The position numbers were made by a program, and so were the translations under genes. Shown here in pieces: positions 25,455 through 34,159 of a stretch of DNA of 64,000 nt; the first letter of the stretch is position 1; each line of letters starts with the position of its first letter. The notes under the pieces are model-generated. The model saw only the letters and a list, made by a program, of their open reading frames with translations. It had not been told where the DNA came from and did no database searches. The stretch comes from Pseudomonas sp. TTU2014-080ASC (GTDB taxonomy: Bacteria; Pseudomonadota; Gammaproteobacteria; Pseudomonadales; Pseudomonadaceae): positions 744,001 to 808,000 of the forward strand of contig NZ_LKKK01000002.1 of NCBI RefSeq assembly GCF_001446935.1, written 5' to 3'.

Positions 25455-26777
25455 TCAGTGTTGCTGACTCGGATAGGCACGGCTGAGCATCGGGTTTTCG
25501 TGCTCTTCGCTGATGGCTTTGCGGATAGCTCTGACGTCACTGGTGCTGACTTCAGCTGCCTTGTTGCCCCAGCTAGTGCGGATGAAGGAGGCCAGTTGCG
25601 CTGCCTCTTCATCGCTCAGACGCCAGCCGAAATCAGGCATGACCAGATCAGACGGAGCCTGTTTCGTGGATGGCAATCGGCTGCCGTTGAGAATCACCCG
25701 AATCATTGAACTGGGATCGCCACTGAGCACGGAAGGGTTCCCGGCAAGCCGTGGGAATACCCCGCTGGCCCCCAGACCATCGGTGCGGTGGCAGGCTGCG
25801 CAGTTGTCCACGTAAAGCTCGCTGCCGCGATTGGGCTGGCCCCCGGCACGCAGGGTGGTGGCGGTTTCATCACTAGCTTTGAATAGCTCGGCGGCATCTT
25901 CCGTAGCGGGGAGTGATTTCAGGTATTGGGCTATGGCCAGCAGGTCTGTATCCGTGAAGTGTTGACCGCTGTGCTGGATCACATCATTCATGGCTCCTAT
26001 AGATGAAAAGTGGTCATTGCGACCATTTTTCAGGGTTTCAATGATGTCTTCCTCGCTCCAAGTGCCCAGCCCGTCTCCAGTGTTGCCGCGCAGGTTGATC
26101 GCCACCCAGCCGTCGATTACCTGCCCGCCGGACAGATAGGCCGGATCGCTGTCATCCAGTGCTTTCTCCTGTAATGTCAGAGCGCGTGGCGTGTGGCAGC
26201 TACCGCAATGACCCAGCCCCTGAACCAGGTAGGCGCCTCGTTCTAGCTGGGCATCCTCTATTTCACCTGAGGTTGGGGTGGCTGCGACTTCAGGAGCAAA
26301 CAGCGTTCGCCAGATGCTCAGTGGCCAGCGCATGGAGAGGGGCCAGGGTATGTCTGTCTCACGGTTGCTCTGGGCAACCGGTTCAACACCTTTCATGAAG
26401 TAGGCATAGAGGGCTTTGATGTCCTCATCCGTCACTTTTGCATACGACGGGTAAGGCATGGCCGGATACAGGGTGTAGCCGTCTTTTGCGATGCCGTGAC
26501 GGACCGCTTTATCGAAATCTTCCAGTGAAAAGTTACCGATACCGGTGGCCGGATCAGGGGTGATGTTGGTCGAGTAAACCGTACCGATCGGTGTGGCCAT
26601 CGGTAGGCCGCCTGCGTATGGTTTTCCGCCTTTTGCGGTGTGGCAGGCCACGCAGTCGCCGGCTCTGGAAAGGTATTCGCCTTTGCTGATCAGGTCCGGG
26701 TTAGTGAGTTCATTTGCCCACAAAACAGGGGCAAACAGCAGGCTGGCCACAACCAGCGAGTTGCGAACATTCATCAT
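25455..26777 (-). CDS. Tri-haem cytochrome c subunit of gluconate 2-dehydrogenase type
   Basis: A 441-residue secreted cytochrome with three CxxCH haem sites: DCVACH (near residue 40), GHCGSCH (near 185) and DNCAACH (near 325). Each is followed by a distal Met region. The signal peptide is MMNVRNSLVVASLLFAPVLWA. In family members this subunit passes electrons from the flavoprotein to ubiquinone or the respiratory chain on the periplasmic face. ATG 26777 follows GAGG; a longer in-frame extension lacks a signal peptide. It is the third gene of the operon, 11 bp after the flavoprotein gene. No C-terminal membrane helix is apparent. Confidence 0.9.
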   Translation of the reverse strand: MMNVRNSLVVASLLFAPVLWANELTNPDLISKGEYLSRAGDCVACHTAKGGKPYAGGLPMATPIGTVYSTNITPDPATGIGNFSLEDFDKAVRHGIAKDGYTLYPAMPYPSYAKVTDEDIKALYAYFMKGVEPVAQSNRETDIPWPLSMRWPLSIWRTLFAPEVAATPTSGEIEDAQLERGAYLVQGLGHCGSCHTPRALTLQEKALDDSDPAYLSGGQVIDGWVAINLRGNTGDGLGTWSEEDIIETLKNGRNDHFSSIGAMNDVIQHSGQHFTDTDLLAIAQYLKSLPATEDAAELFKASDETATTLRAGGQPNRGSELYVDNCAACHRTDGLGASGVFPRLAGNPSVLSGDPSSMIRVILNGSRLPSTKQAPSDLVMPDFGWRLSDEEAAQLASFIRTSWGNKAAEVSTSDVRAIRKAISEEHENPMLSRAYPSQQH

Positions 26778-26788
26778 GGTGCTGTTCC

Positions 26789-28561
26789 TCACGCGTGGAC
26801 CAATGGGCCGGGAGACTTCAGGTACTGCTCGCGAATCGCTTTCGCGGACCAGTAAGCCAGTGCCCCCACCATGCCGGTCGGGTTGTAGCCGTTGTTTTGC
26901 GGGAACGCGCACGCGCCCATCACAAACACGTTGGAGACATCCCAAGATTGCAGGTAGCGGTTTACCGCGCTGGTTTTGGGGTTGTCGCCCATGATCGCGC
27001 CACCGCAGGTGTGGGTACTCTGATAGCGCGTGGTGTTGTAATGCTCGCCGGGCTTTTTGGCATCGGCGGTGATGGCCAGCGGGTTGAGGCTGCGGGCCAT
27101 TTCTTCGAGTTTGCCGACCATGTACTGGTTGGCTTTGATCTCGTTTTCTTTCCAGTCGAAGGTCATCCGTAGCAGCGGGCGGCCGTAGGCATCTTTGTAA
27201 GTCGGGTCGAGGTCCAGGTAGCAGTCCTGATAGGCCATGTTGGCCCCTTGAACCTCCCAGTAAAACTGATGGCGGAAGCTATCTTGCGCGGCCTTCTTCC
27301 AGGCACTGCCCCATTTCGGGCTGCCCGGTGGGAGGCTGATGCCGCGCACAGGTCCGCTGCCGGGCTGGCGTGCCCACAAAACGCTGCCTCCCAGATAGCC
27401 GAGCCTGGCGTTGTCGATCTGGTTGCCGTTGAAGTCATCAATCACCTGACCGGCTCCGCCAATCCCGATAAAGGGGTTGCCCTGCACGCTCTTGTCAAAG
27501 AACAGGGTCATCCGGGTCAGGTTTTGGTAGGTGTAGTTCTTGCCGACCACGCCTTCGCCGGTAAGCGGGTCGTAAGGTTTGCCGATGCCGGACAGCAACA
27601 TCAGGTGGACGTTCAGGTATGAGAACGCAGCCAGAATGACCAGATCGGCAGGCTGTACCTGCTCATGCCCGGAGGCATCCAGATAGGTGACGCCAGTGGC
27701 CTTTCTACGGTCGCTGTCCAGGTTGACTTTGAGGACCTGAGAATTGGGCCGTAGCTCAAAGTTACTGCGCTGGCGCAGCACTGGCAGGATGCAGGCATTG
27801 GGGCTGGCCTTGGAGTAGTTCAGGCAGCCGTAGTCACTGCAAAATCCGCAAAAGTTGCAGGGGCCGAGCTGGCAGCCGTAAGGGTTTTTATAGGCTGCCG
27901 AAGCATTTGCAGCCGGGATCGGATACGGGTGATAGCCGAACTCTTTGGCAGCTTTGGCGAAGGCTTTGCCGCCGAGGTAGTCGGGGTTTGCGGCCAGCGG
28001 GAAATGCCTGCTGCGCGAACCCTCGAACGGGTTGCCACCGGCAATCGGCTGGCCGTTGATGATGCCGGCCTGACCGGACGTGCCGCAGACCTGCTCAAAG
28101 TGATCGAAATGCGGCTCAAGCTCCTCGTAGGTCACCGGGAAGTCCTGAATCGTCATCTCTTTGGGGATAAAGCCTTTGCCGTAACGGCTTTCGTAATTGG
28201 AACGCAGGTTGAGGTCTTCCGGCAGGGCGCGGAAGTGGCAGCCCGACCAGTGCGTGCCTGCGCCGCCCACACCGTCGCCCGGCTTAAAGGAGCCCATCTG
28301 CCGGTACGGAACAGCAACCTGGGACAGGTTATGGCGGATGGTCAGGGTCTCTTTGCTCAGGCTTTGCAGGTATTTGCGGTGCACGGAACCGGCAAGTTCA
28401 TCATTGACTTTGGGGTACACAAAGTCCGGGTAAGTGTCGCGGTCAGCACCGCGCTCCAGCGCTACAACCTTGAGCCCTGCATCAGTCAGTTCCTTGGCCA
28501 GAATGGCGCCGGTCCAGCCCATGCCAACGATTACCGCATCGACTTTTTCTTTAATCGCCAT
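26789..28561 (-). CDS. GMC oxidoreductase, flavoprotein subunit of gluconate 2-dehydrogenase type
   Basis: A 590-residue FAD enzyme of the GMC family. The dinucleotide-binding opening DAVIVGMGWTGAILAKEL is at residues about 8-26, and the GVGGAGTHWSGCHFRALPEDL segment near 95-115 is typical of membrane-bound gluconate and polyol dehydrogenases. A Cys-rich patch (CQLGPCNFCGFCSDYGCLNYSK, near 230) may hold an iron-sulfur cluster. The C-terminal catalytic stretch THTCGGAIMGDNPKTSAVN is present. There is no signal of its own, so it is presumably co-exported with the Tat-signal-bearing gamma subunit. Its ATG starts one base after the gamma stop codon. The sugar acid or polyol oxidised cannot be fixed from sequence. 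Confidence 0.88.
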   Translation of the reverse strand: MAIKEKVDAVIVGMGWTGAILAKELTDAGLKVVALERGADRDTYPDFVYPKVNDELAGSVHRKYLQSLSKETLTIRHNLSQVAVPYRQMGSFKPGDGVGGAGTHWSGCHFRALPEDLNLRSNYESRYGKGFIPKEMTIQDFPVTYEELEPHFDHFEQVCGTSGQAGIINGQPIAGGNPFEGSRSRHFPLAANPDYLGGKAFAKAAKEFGYHPYPIPAANASAAYKNPYGCQLGPCNFCGFCSDYGCLNYSKASPNACILPVLRQRSNFELRPNSQVLKVNLDSDRRKATGVTYLDASGHEQVQPADLVILAAFSYLNVHLMLLSGIGKPYDPLTGEGVVGKNYTYQNLTRMTLFFDKSVQGNPFIGIGGAGQVIDDFNGNQIDNARLGYLGGSVLWARQPGSGPVRGISLPPGSPKWGSAWKKAAQDSFRHQFYWEVQGANMAYQDCYLDLDPTYKDAYGRPLLRMTFDWKENEIKANQYMVGKLEEMARSLNPLAITADAKKPGEHYNTTRYQSTHTCGGAIMGDNPKTSAVNRYLQSWDVSNVFVMGACAFPQNNGYNPTGMVGALAYWSAKAIREQYLKSPGPLVHA

Positions 28562-28562
28562 A

Positions 28563-29306
28563 TCAGCCTCTCCGACCGGACATGCTTACAGGGGGAAGCG
28601 GATAAGGTTTGGAAGTCTGATCAACCCAATCCATGAAGTCAGCGCGTACGCCGGGGTAGCCCACCATTCTCCAGCCGACCATGTCCTTATTGCCGCCGTA
28701 TTGGGGATCGGAGAAGAACCCGTAGAAGGTTTCGTTGAGCAAGTGGCTGAAGAACACCTTGGCCGGTACGCCTTCGGTTTTGATCTCGCCTGCTTCCAGT
28801 TTCTTCAGGATGCTGTCCTGCTCGTCGTTGCTCAGCTCGCTGAAACGCTTACCGGCGAACGTCTGCTTGCACCATGCGTCCAGCCCGGCAATGCCGACCC
28901 GCAAAATATCGCGCGGCGGCAATTTGCCCTGATAGCCGAACTCCGGTCCCGCTTCCTGGAAGGGCCCCTGCAAGTACCAGATATCACCGGCTGCGTAGCC
29001 GCTTTGCATATGCCGGTCGATGAACTCTGGAACACCTGCTTCAACGGCTCCGGGCCCCAGCTCATCACTGGGAATCAGGCGGGCGCAGGCCGCATGGATA
29101 AAGGACCATTCAAGGTCGTTGAAAAACACGGGTGTATAAGGCGATGGCGGGGTGGATTCTGCTACCGGTCTAGCCGGTTCACTCGTGGCTGCTGAAACAA
29201 GCCCCGGAACCTGGCTGGCCACTACGCTGAGTGGAATCAGCGTCAGGGTGTTTTTAAAAAACGTCCTTCTGGACGCGCACGGTTTTCCTTCGTCTTCTTG
29301 GTTCAC
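28563..29306 (-). CDS. Gluconate 2-dehydrogenase-type subunit 3 (gamma) with Tat signal
   Basis: A 247-residue small subunit. The N-terminus has a twin-arginine signal (SRRTFFKN followed by the hydrophobic LTLIPLSVVASQVPG). The body (DLEWSFIHAACARLIPSDELGPGA...) is the gluconate-2-dehydrogenase subunit 3 domain. GTG 29306 is chosen because AGAGGT lies 6 nt upstream and translation from it places the Tat motif close to the N-terminus. The open frame reaches 29384 without a ribosome site. It is the first gene of the operon and probably carries the flavoprotein through the Tat system. No regulator is adjacent. Confidence 0.86.
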   Translation of the reverse strand: MNQEDEGKPCASRRTFFKNTLTLIPLSVVASQVPGLVSAATSEPARPVAESTPPSPYTPVFFNDLEWSFIHAACARLIPSDELGPGAVEAGVPEFIDRHMQSGYAAGDIWYLQGPFQEAGPEFGYQGKLPPRDILRVGIAGLDAWCKQTFAGKRFSELSNDEQDSILKKLEAGEIKTEGVPAKVFFSHLLNETFYGFFSDPQYGGNKDMVGWRMVGYPGVRADFMDWVDQTSKPYPLPPVSMSGRRG

Positions 29307-29570
29307 GGTGGACCTCTCAGGCTTGGGTCTAATGGTTTCTGCTGAACCGCTCCGATTCCTTCGGAGACTGTTTCCTTGACGCAATTAACATGGTCAGAGC
29401 TTGGTGGCTGTTGGTTGAAGGTGCTCGTCTGGACTCCTTTTCAGAACTCTTATTTCGCTTTAGATGCAGGTGGCACAGGCGTTTGTGAGGTGTGCACACT
29501 TGGACGGATTCAGGGGGAAAGCGGGGCGGAAGGAGCAGCTATCAGGGCCTGCCCTGCAAGAGAAATGGGG

Positions 29571-30419
29571 TCAGGTAAACAGGTTGGGTTTCTGGCGAAC
29601 CTCGATTACGTACTCTCCGGGAAAACGCAGTACCGCACGCCGGTAGTGTGGGTCGGTGTATTCAGGTCGGATCAGTACATCCACATCTGCCTGCCTGGCC
29701 TTTTCCATAACGGCATCAAGGTCATCCACATCAAAGTCGGTTTTGATGTTGGTGTAGGGGTAAACCAGCTGCTCCCACAATCTGGCTGTAATGCCTATGA
29801 CGTTGACATTGCCCAGTGAGGATTCGATTTGGACCCTACGGAATGCGCCTTGGGCAATGCCGATTTCTTCTGATGGGTAATACGCATCACTGACACGTTC
29901 GCCGTCGGTTGCCTCCAGAAAACTGCTGATAAATGTGGCGGCACTTTCGTAGCTCAGGTAGTAGCGCGTGTTGGACACCGAGTCGCGGATCGGGATCTCC
30001 GGGGCTTCACCTGCGTAGGAGTAGAACTGCAAACGTACACTGCCTGGCCACTCGAGCATGGCTTCGGAGTTGCTGCCGACCATCCAACGACGCAATACCT
30101 TGGCCCCGGCGCGCTGTGCGGCTTCAAGTGCTTTATCCATATCCACCACAGCAAAACCGACGCTTTCTTTCCCCATCGGGAATGGCGGAGCGTTGTCTTT
30201 ATAGGCCTGAGCTGAAATGGCTCCTACGCGGGTGTGGAGATCAGTGAATTGCATTTCAGCAGGAACCGGGGCCAGGTTCAGATTGCTGATTGGGGCGGAC
30301 GTCCCGTCGAAGACCGTGCTGAACTTTTCAACGAATACCGGAAGTTGGTCCGGGAACATCAGTACATGAGGGAGGGCATATTGAGAGCCGAGGCCGGCAG
30401 CTCTGCTTTTTCCAGACAT
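29571..30419 (-). CDS. Uncharacterised two-module VOC/glyoxalase-like protein
   Basis: A 282-residue protein with two VOC-like halves (about residues 12-130 and 150-280). Features of the fold are FPDQLPVFVEKFSTVF, SVGFAVVDMDKALEAAQRAGAKVL, DDLDAVMEKARQADVDVL and a C-terminal FPGEYVIEVRQKP. Glu in the final strand fits a metal ligand, but the other ligands are not obvious. ATG 30419 follows a strong AAGGAG site; the frame upstream of it is not used. It stands alone between the gluconate dehydrogenase operon and kbp. The 264 bp downstream (29307-29570) hold nothing I can identify. Function unknown. Confidence 0.65.
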   Translation of the reverse strand: MSGKSRAAGLGSQYALPHVLMFPDQLPVFVEKFSTVFDGTSAPISNLNLAPVPAEMQFTDLHTRVGAISAQAYKDNAPPFPMGKESVGFAVVDMDKALEAAQRAGAKVLRRWMVGSNSEAMLEWPGSVRLQFYSYAGEAPEIPIRDSVSNTRYYLSYESAATFISSFLEATDGERVSDAYYPSEEIGIAQGAFRRVQIESSLGNVNVIGITARLWEQLVYPYTNIKTDFDVDDLDAVMEKARQADVDVLIRPEYTDPHYRRAVLRFPGEYVIEVRQKPNLFT

Positions 30420-30765
30420 GATAAATCTCCTTTTTATCAGCTCCGGGCTCAGGAACAGCGCCTTGATTTCAGGTTCTGAATCGGCTCGAAAGGCTGGCGG
30501 TTTCCATCGCATTTGCCTGTCAGATCTTTCCTAAGTCCGCAGTAAACGCCGTGACTGACGAGCTGTTCAAGGGTTTTGACCTGCTGTTATGGCGAAATAA
30601 TTGTTCGAAATCTTCGACCGATAAAACCTCTGGACTGCCTCGCCGGCCATGGTTGGCAAGGGTTTGGTGGTGGTGGGCACAGAGTGGCGGAAATTTAAGA
30701 GTTTTCGGACTAGACTTCTTCTTCCGGGTGCTCCGGTCAATTTCCAAGGATTAAGAGGAAACCTT

Positions 30766-31203
30766 ATGAGTCTGTTCTCATTCGTTAAAGAAGCAGGTAC
30801 CAAGCTGTGGGAGTCACTGGTTGGCCAAGAGGCACAGGCTGCCGAGTCGCTGACCGAGCACGTGAAGCAGGTTGGTCTGGGTAACCCGAACATTCAGGTC
30901 ACTGTGGAAGGCGAGAAAGTGATCGCCAAGGGTGAAGTGGCCACTCAGGAGGAGAAGGAAAAAATTCTGCTGGCATTGGGTAACGTGGCGGGTGTGTCTG
31001 AAGTGGACGACCAGATCACAGTGGCCTCTCCGGCTGCTGCCGCGCGCTTTGTCACCGTGAAGAAGGGCGACACCCTGAGCGCGATTGCCAAGGCTGAGTA
31101 CGGCAATGCCAATCTGTACCCGAAAATTTTTGAGGCTAATAAGCCGATGCTGACTCACCCGGACAAAATCTATCCGGGGCAGGTGCTGCGTATTCCGGAA
31201 TAA
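30766..31203 (+). CDS. kbp: BON and LysM domain protein, potassium-binding protein Kbp (YgaU)
   Basis: A 145-residue cytoplasmic protein with an N-terminal BON domain (residues about 25-88, VTVEGEKVIAKGEVATQEEK) and a C-terminal LysM domain (about 95-145, FVTVKKGDTLSAIAKAEYGN...PGQVLRIPE). There is no signal peptide. In E. coli Kbp (YgaU) binds potassium. ATG 30766 follows AGAGGAA. It matches the LysM protein PA5178 next to yrfG in PAO1 gene order, as I recall it. Confidence 0.9.
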   Translation: MSLFSFVKEAGTKLWESLVGQEAQAAESLTEHVKQVGLGNPNIQVTVEGEKVIAKGEVATQEEKEKILLALGNVAGVSEVDDQITVASPAAAARFVTVKKGDTLSAIAKAEYGNANLYPKIFEANKPMLTHPDKIYPGQVLRIPE

Positions 31204-31214
31204 CTGGAATCCGG

Positions 31215-31243
31215 ACAGGCGGCCGCAAAGGCCGCCTGTTTAG
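31215..31243. terminator. Hairpin between convergent kbp and yrfG
   Basis: A 10-bp stem ACAGGCGGCC / GGCCGCCTGT with a GCAAA loop follows kbp by 12 bp. The T tract is short and interrupted, so termination strength is uncertain. Confidence 0.7.
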
Positions 31244-31248
31244 CTGTC

Positions 31249-31911
31249 TTACAAACCGCTTACCAACTGGCGGTAGTCCTCTACTGCGTCAAATTCTTCC
31301 GTCTCTTTCATCGCGCCGCGGCTGTCAGGCTGACGGACTGCGAGCAGGTGGGCCACGCCGAATCTTCCCGCACTGCGCAGAATAGGCAGGCTGTCATCAA
31401 TAAACAGACTGCGAGCCGGGTCAAACGGGAAGTCCTGTTGCAGGGCATGCCAGAACTGCTGCTCCTCTTTCGGAAAACCGTAGTCGTGGGAGCTGATCAG
31501 GCGGTCGAAATAGGGTGCTAGCTCAACCCGCTCCATCTTCAGCGACAGCGAATCGCGGTGCGCATTGGTGATCAGCACAACCTTTTTTCCGGCATTGCGG
31601 ATAGCTGCGAGGAAAGTGTCTGCGTCCGGGCGCAGGGCGATCAGGTGGGCCACTTCGCGCTTGAGATCACGGATCGACAAATTCAGCTCGCGGCTCCAGA
31701 AGTCGGTGCAATACCAGCTCAGCTTGCCTGCATGTTCGCGAAACAACGGGATCAGCTCGGCATCCGCCAGCTCGCGGCTAATGCCGTGGTGTTCGGCGTA
31801 ACGCTGGGGTAGGTGTTCCAGCCAGAAATGGTTGTCAAAGTGCAGGTCCAGCAGTGTGCCGTCCATATCCAGCAGGACGGTATCAATTTCATTCCAGGGC
31901 AAGGCAGGCAT
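31249..31911 (-). CDS. yrfG: HAD-family hydrolase, GMP/IMP nucleotidase YrfG
   Basis: A 220-residue HAD phosphatase. Motif I DMDGTLLDL (residues about 16-24) carries the nucleophilic Asp, motif II is in LITNAHRDS, and motif IV is in SLFIDDSLPILRSAGRFG. E. coli YrfG dephosphorylates purine nucleotides such as GMP and IMP. The gene is divergent from nudE, another nucleotide-cleaning enzyme, in the same arrangement as in other Pseudomonas genomes. Confidence 0.87.
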   Translation of the reverse strand: MPALPWNEIDTVLLDMDGTLLDLHFDNHFWLEHLPQRYAEHHGISRELADAELIPLFREHAGKLSWYCTDFWSRELNLSIRDLKREVAHLIALRPDADTFLAAIRNAGKKVVLITNAHRDSLSLKMERVELAPYFDRLISSHDYGFPKEEQQFWHALQQDFPFDPARSLFIDDSLPILRSAGRFGVAHLLAVRQPDSRGAMKETEEFDAVEDYRQLVSGL

Positions 31912-32107
31912 TCAGGCGATCTTCACAGAGGCGCAGGGCGCGGTATCGGGGCTTTGGCAGATCATCAGTAGCACCAGAGCCGGGTGCAAGTCCCGGTGCG
32001 AGAAATCTTTCGAACAGACCGTATGACGACTTCGTGCAATATCTGACGCAGATAATAGGATTAGCCGCGTTATGATAGCCCGTTAAGTCATCCTCAGGAG
32101 CAGCACC

Positions 32108-32674
32108 ATGCGCCAGAAGCCCACAGTTCTCGCCCGCGAGATTGTAGCCAGCAGCCGTTTATTCCGTGTGGAACAGCTGCAGCTGCGTTTCAGCAACGGG
32201 GTTGAGCGTACTTATGAGCGCTTGGTGGGCAAAGGCACCGGTTATGGTGCGGTGATGGTTGTGGCCATGGCAGATGCCGAGCATGCACTGCTGGTCGAGG
32301 AGTATTGCGGCGGCACCGATGATTACCAACTGTCGCTGCCCAAAGGCTTGATCGAGCCGGGTGAAGAGGTGCTGGAAGCCGCGAATCGCGAGCTAAAGGA
32401 AGAGGCCGGGTTTGGTGCGCATAACCTGGAGTTTCTCGCTGAACTGAGCCTGTCACCGGGTTACATGAGCCAGAAAATTCAGGTGGTGCTGGCCTGGGAC
32501 CTCTATGAAGAACGCTTGCCGGGCGATGAGCCTGAGCCGATGGGCTTGGACAAGATAAACCTGCGCGAGCTGTCCAGTTTGGTGGAGCACCCGCAGTTCA
32601 CCGAAGGGCGCGCATTGGCAGCTCTGTATCTGGCCCGCGACCTATTGATCAAGCGCGGGAGTTTCAGCCTGTGA
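32108..32674 (+). CDS. nudE: ADP compounds hydrolase NudE
   Basis: A 188-residue Nudix hydrolase. The Nudix box reads GLIEPGEEVLEAANRELKEE (near residues 79-98). NudE cleaves ADP-ribose, NADH and adenosine tetraphosphates in E. coli. ATG 32108 lies 8 nt after an AGGAG site. The stop codon overlaps the GTG start of cysQ, so the two are translated together. Confidence 0.9.
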   Translation: MRQKPTVLAREIVASSRLFRVEQLQLRFSNGVERTYERLVGKGTGYGAVMVVAMADAEHALLVEEYCGGTDDYQLSLPKGLIEPGEEVLEAANRELKEEAGFGAHNLEFLAELSLSPGYMSQKIQVVLAWDLYEERLPGDEPEPMGLDKINLRELSSLVEHPQFTEGRALAALYLARDLLIKRGSFSL

Positions 32675-33504
32675 GTGAAGTGTTGAACAAGGAGCAGATC
32701 GCCGCGCTGGTCGCGTTGGCCCGCAAAGCAGGTGCTGCCACCCTGCCGTTCTGGCGCGCTGATGTTGAGGTAATGAACAAGGCTGACGCATCGCCGGTCA
32801 CGGCAGCCGATATGGCCGCCCACCATATTTTGGATGCAGGTCTGCGTGAGCTGTTCCCGGATGTGCCGGTGTTGTCGGAAGAAGCCGCTGATATTGCCCT
32901 CAGCCAACGTCAGCAATGGCAGCGATGGTGGCTGGTCGACCCGCTGGACGGCACCAAGGAGTTTATCTCTGGCTCTGACGAGTTCACCGTGAATATTGCC
33001 CTGATCGAGCGCGGCAGGGTGGTGTTCGGCGTGGTCGGGATTCCGGCTACCGGTCGCTGCTATTACGGTGGCGCTGGTTTGGGCGCGTTTGCTTGTGAAG
33101 AGGGCGGTGAGCCGCAGGCGATCCAAGTACGTGAGGCTCCGGCAGAAGCCTTTACGCTGGTCGCCAGTAAGCGCCATTCAAGTCCTGAACAAGAGCGTCT
33201 GTTGCAAGGTCTGGCTGAACGCTTTGGCGAGTTGAAACTGGCCAATGTCGGCAGCTCATTGAAGTTCTGCTTGCTGGCCGAAGGCAAGGCGGATTGTTAT
33301 CCACGTCTGGCACCGACATCGCAGTGGGACACCGCTGCAGCTCAAGGGGTGCTGGAAGGGGCTGGCGGTGAAGTGCTGACCCTGCAGGGCGAGGCACTGA
33401 CCTACGAAGCCCGCGAATCTATGCTTAATCCCTACTTTCTGGCACTGCCGGCATCGGCTGCATGGCGCACGGACCTGATTGCTCTGGCCCGTCATTTGGG
33501 CTGA
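32671..33504 (+). CDS. cysQ: 3'(2'),5'-bisphosphate nucleotidase CysQ
   Basis: A 277-residue inositol-monophosphatase-family enzyme that hydrolyses 3'-phosphoadenosine 5'-phosphate left over from sulfate assimilation. The metal-binding motifs are SEEAAD (near 69) and DPLDGTKEFI (near 90-99), with the later SQWDTAAAQGVLEGAGG (near 212). It starts with GTG at 32671, sharing bases with the nudE stop codon (GTGA). Confidence 0.93.
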   Translation: MSEVLNKEQIAALVALARKAGAATLPFWRADVEVMNKADASPVTAADMAAHHILDAGLRELFPDVPVLSEEAADIALSQRQQWQRWWLVDPLDGTKEFISGSDEFTVNIALIERGRVVFGVVGIPATGRCYYGGAGLGAFACEEGGEPQAIQVREAPAEAFTLVASKRHSSPEQERLLQGLAERFGELKLANVGSSLKFCLLAEGKADCYPRLAPTSQWDTAAAQGVLEGAGGEVLTLQGEALTYEARESMLNPYFLALPASAAWRTDLIALARHLG

Positions 33505-33549
33505 GTGGTCGGTTTGACTGTGCCAATTCTCGACTGAAGTCACCTCTGT

Positions 33550-33580
33550 AAAGATCGCTGCCTTAGCAGGGGCGATCTTT
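33550..33580 (+). terminator. Probable weak terminator after cysQ
   Basis: AAAGATCGC and GCGATCTTT form a 9-bp stem 46 bp after cysQ. The T tract is short. The remaining stretch to 33933 (about 350 bp) shows no gene I can support. Confidence 0.55.
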
Positions 33581-33933
33581 GCGTCTGAATACCTAGTTTT
33601 GACTGGCCATCTTCTTAATTGAAGGGCAGCTGTGCGCAGGCTTACTGCCGCAGAGCGGCAGCTCATGCATGGTTGCGGACGCCGCAAGGATTTTCCTCAG
33701 CCTAAGCAACAAAAAACATCCTTTCGCAGGTCTGGGTGGACTGGCCAGAATCTGGCCTATACCTCCGCCGTAGACGCGTCTGAGCTGTTCTCACGCACGC
33801 CGCAGGGCGTTGGTTGATCTGTTGTCAGCTCAGCTATTACTGCCCAATTCCGTTAGATGAATCTTCTATTAAGAGAGGTCGGTAAGGGCTAGAGCGAGTC
33901 AATCCACTGACAATCATAATAAAGGGACGTGCT

Positions 33934-34140
33934 ATGAAAATTAGGCTATTGAGCTTTTGTATCGGCTTGGTTCTGCCCTACATCAGCGTGCTGTCGGGTA
34001 TCTATTACTTCAGGTTCAGTAAGGACTTTATCCTCGGTTTTCCGCCTTTGTACTTCTGGGTCTTTCTTTGGTTCTTCCTTGCCTCAGCTTGTATTTCTGT
34101 GGCTTGGCAAATCGACAAAAAAGACTACGCCGATCAGTAA
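33934..34140 (+). CDS. Small membrane protein, DUF3311-like
   Basis: A 68-residue protein with two hydrophobic helices (about residues 5-27 and 39-58) separated by a short loop, and a charged C-terminus KKDYADQ. Such DUF3311-type proteins are commonly encoded just upstream of sodium:solute symporters, as here with a 19-bp gap. They are thought to help assembly or act as a small subunit, but the role is not established. ATG 33934 follows an AGGGA site. Confidence 0.7.
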   Translation: MKIRLLSFCIGLVLPYISVLSGIYYFRFSKDFILGFPPLYFWVFLWFFLASACISVAWQIDKKDYADQ

Positions 34141-34159
34141 CGGACAGAGGTGACGAATC

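Noticed and set aside
33632-33817. A 61-codon plus-strand frame between cysQ and the DUF3311 gene
   Set aside because: No ribosome site, composition unlike neighbours and no family match.
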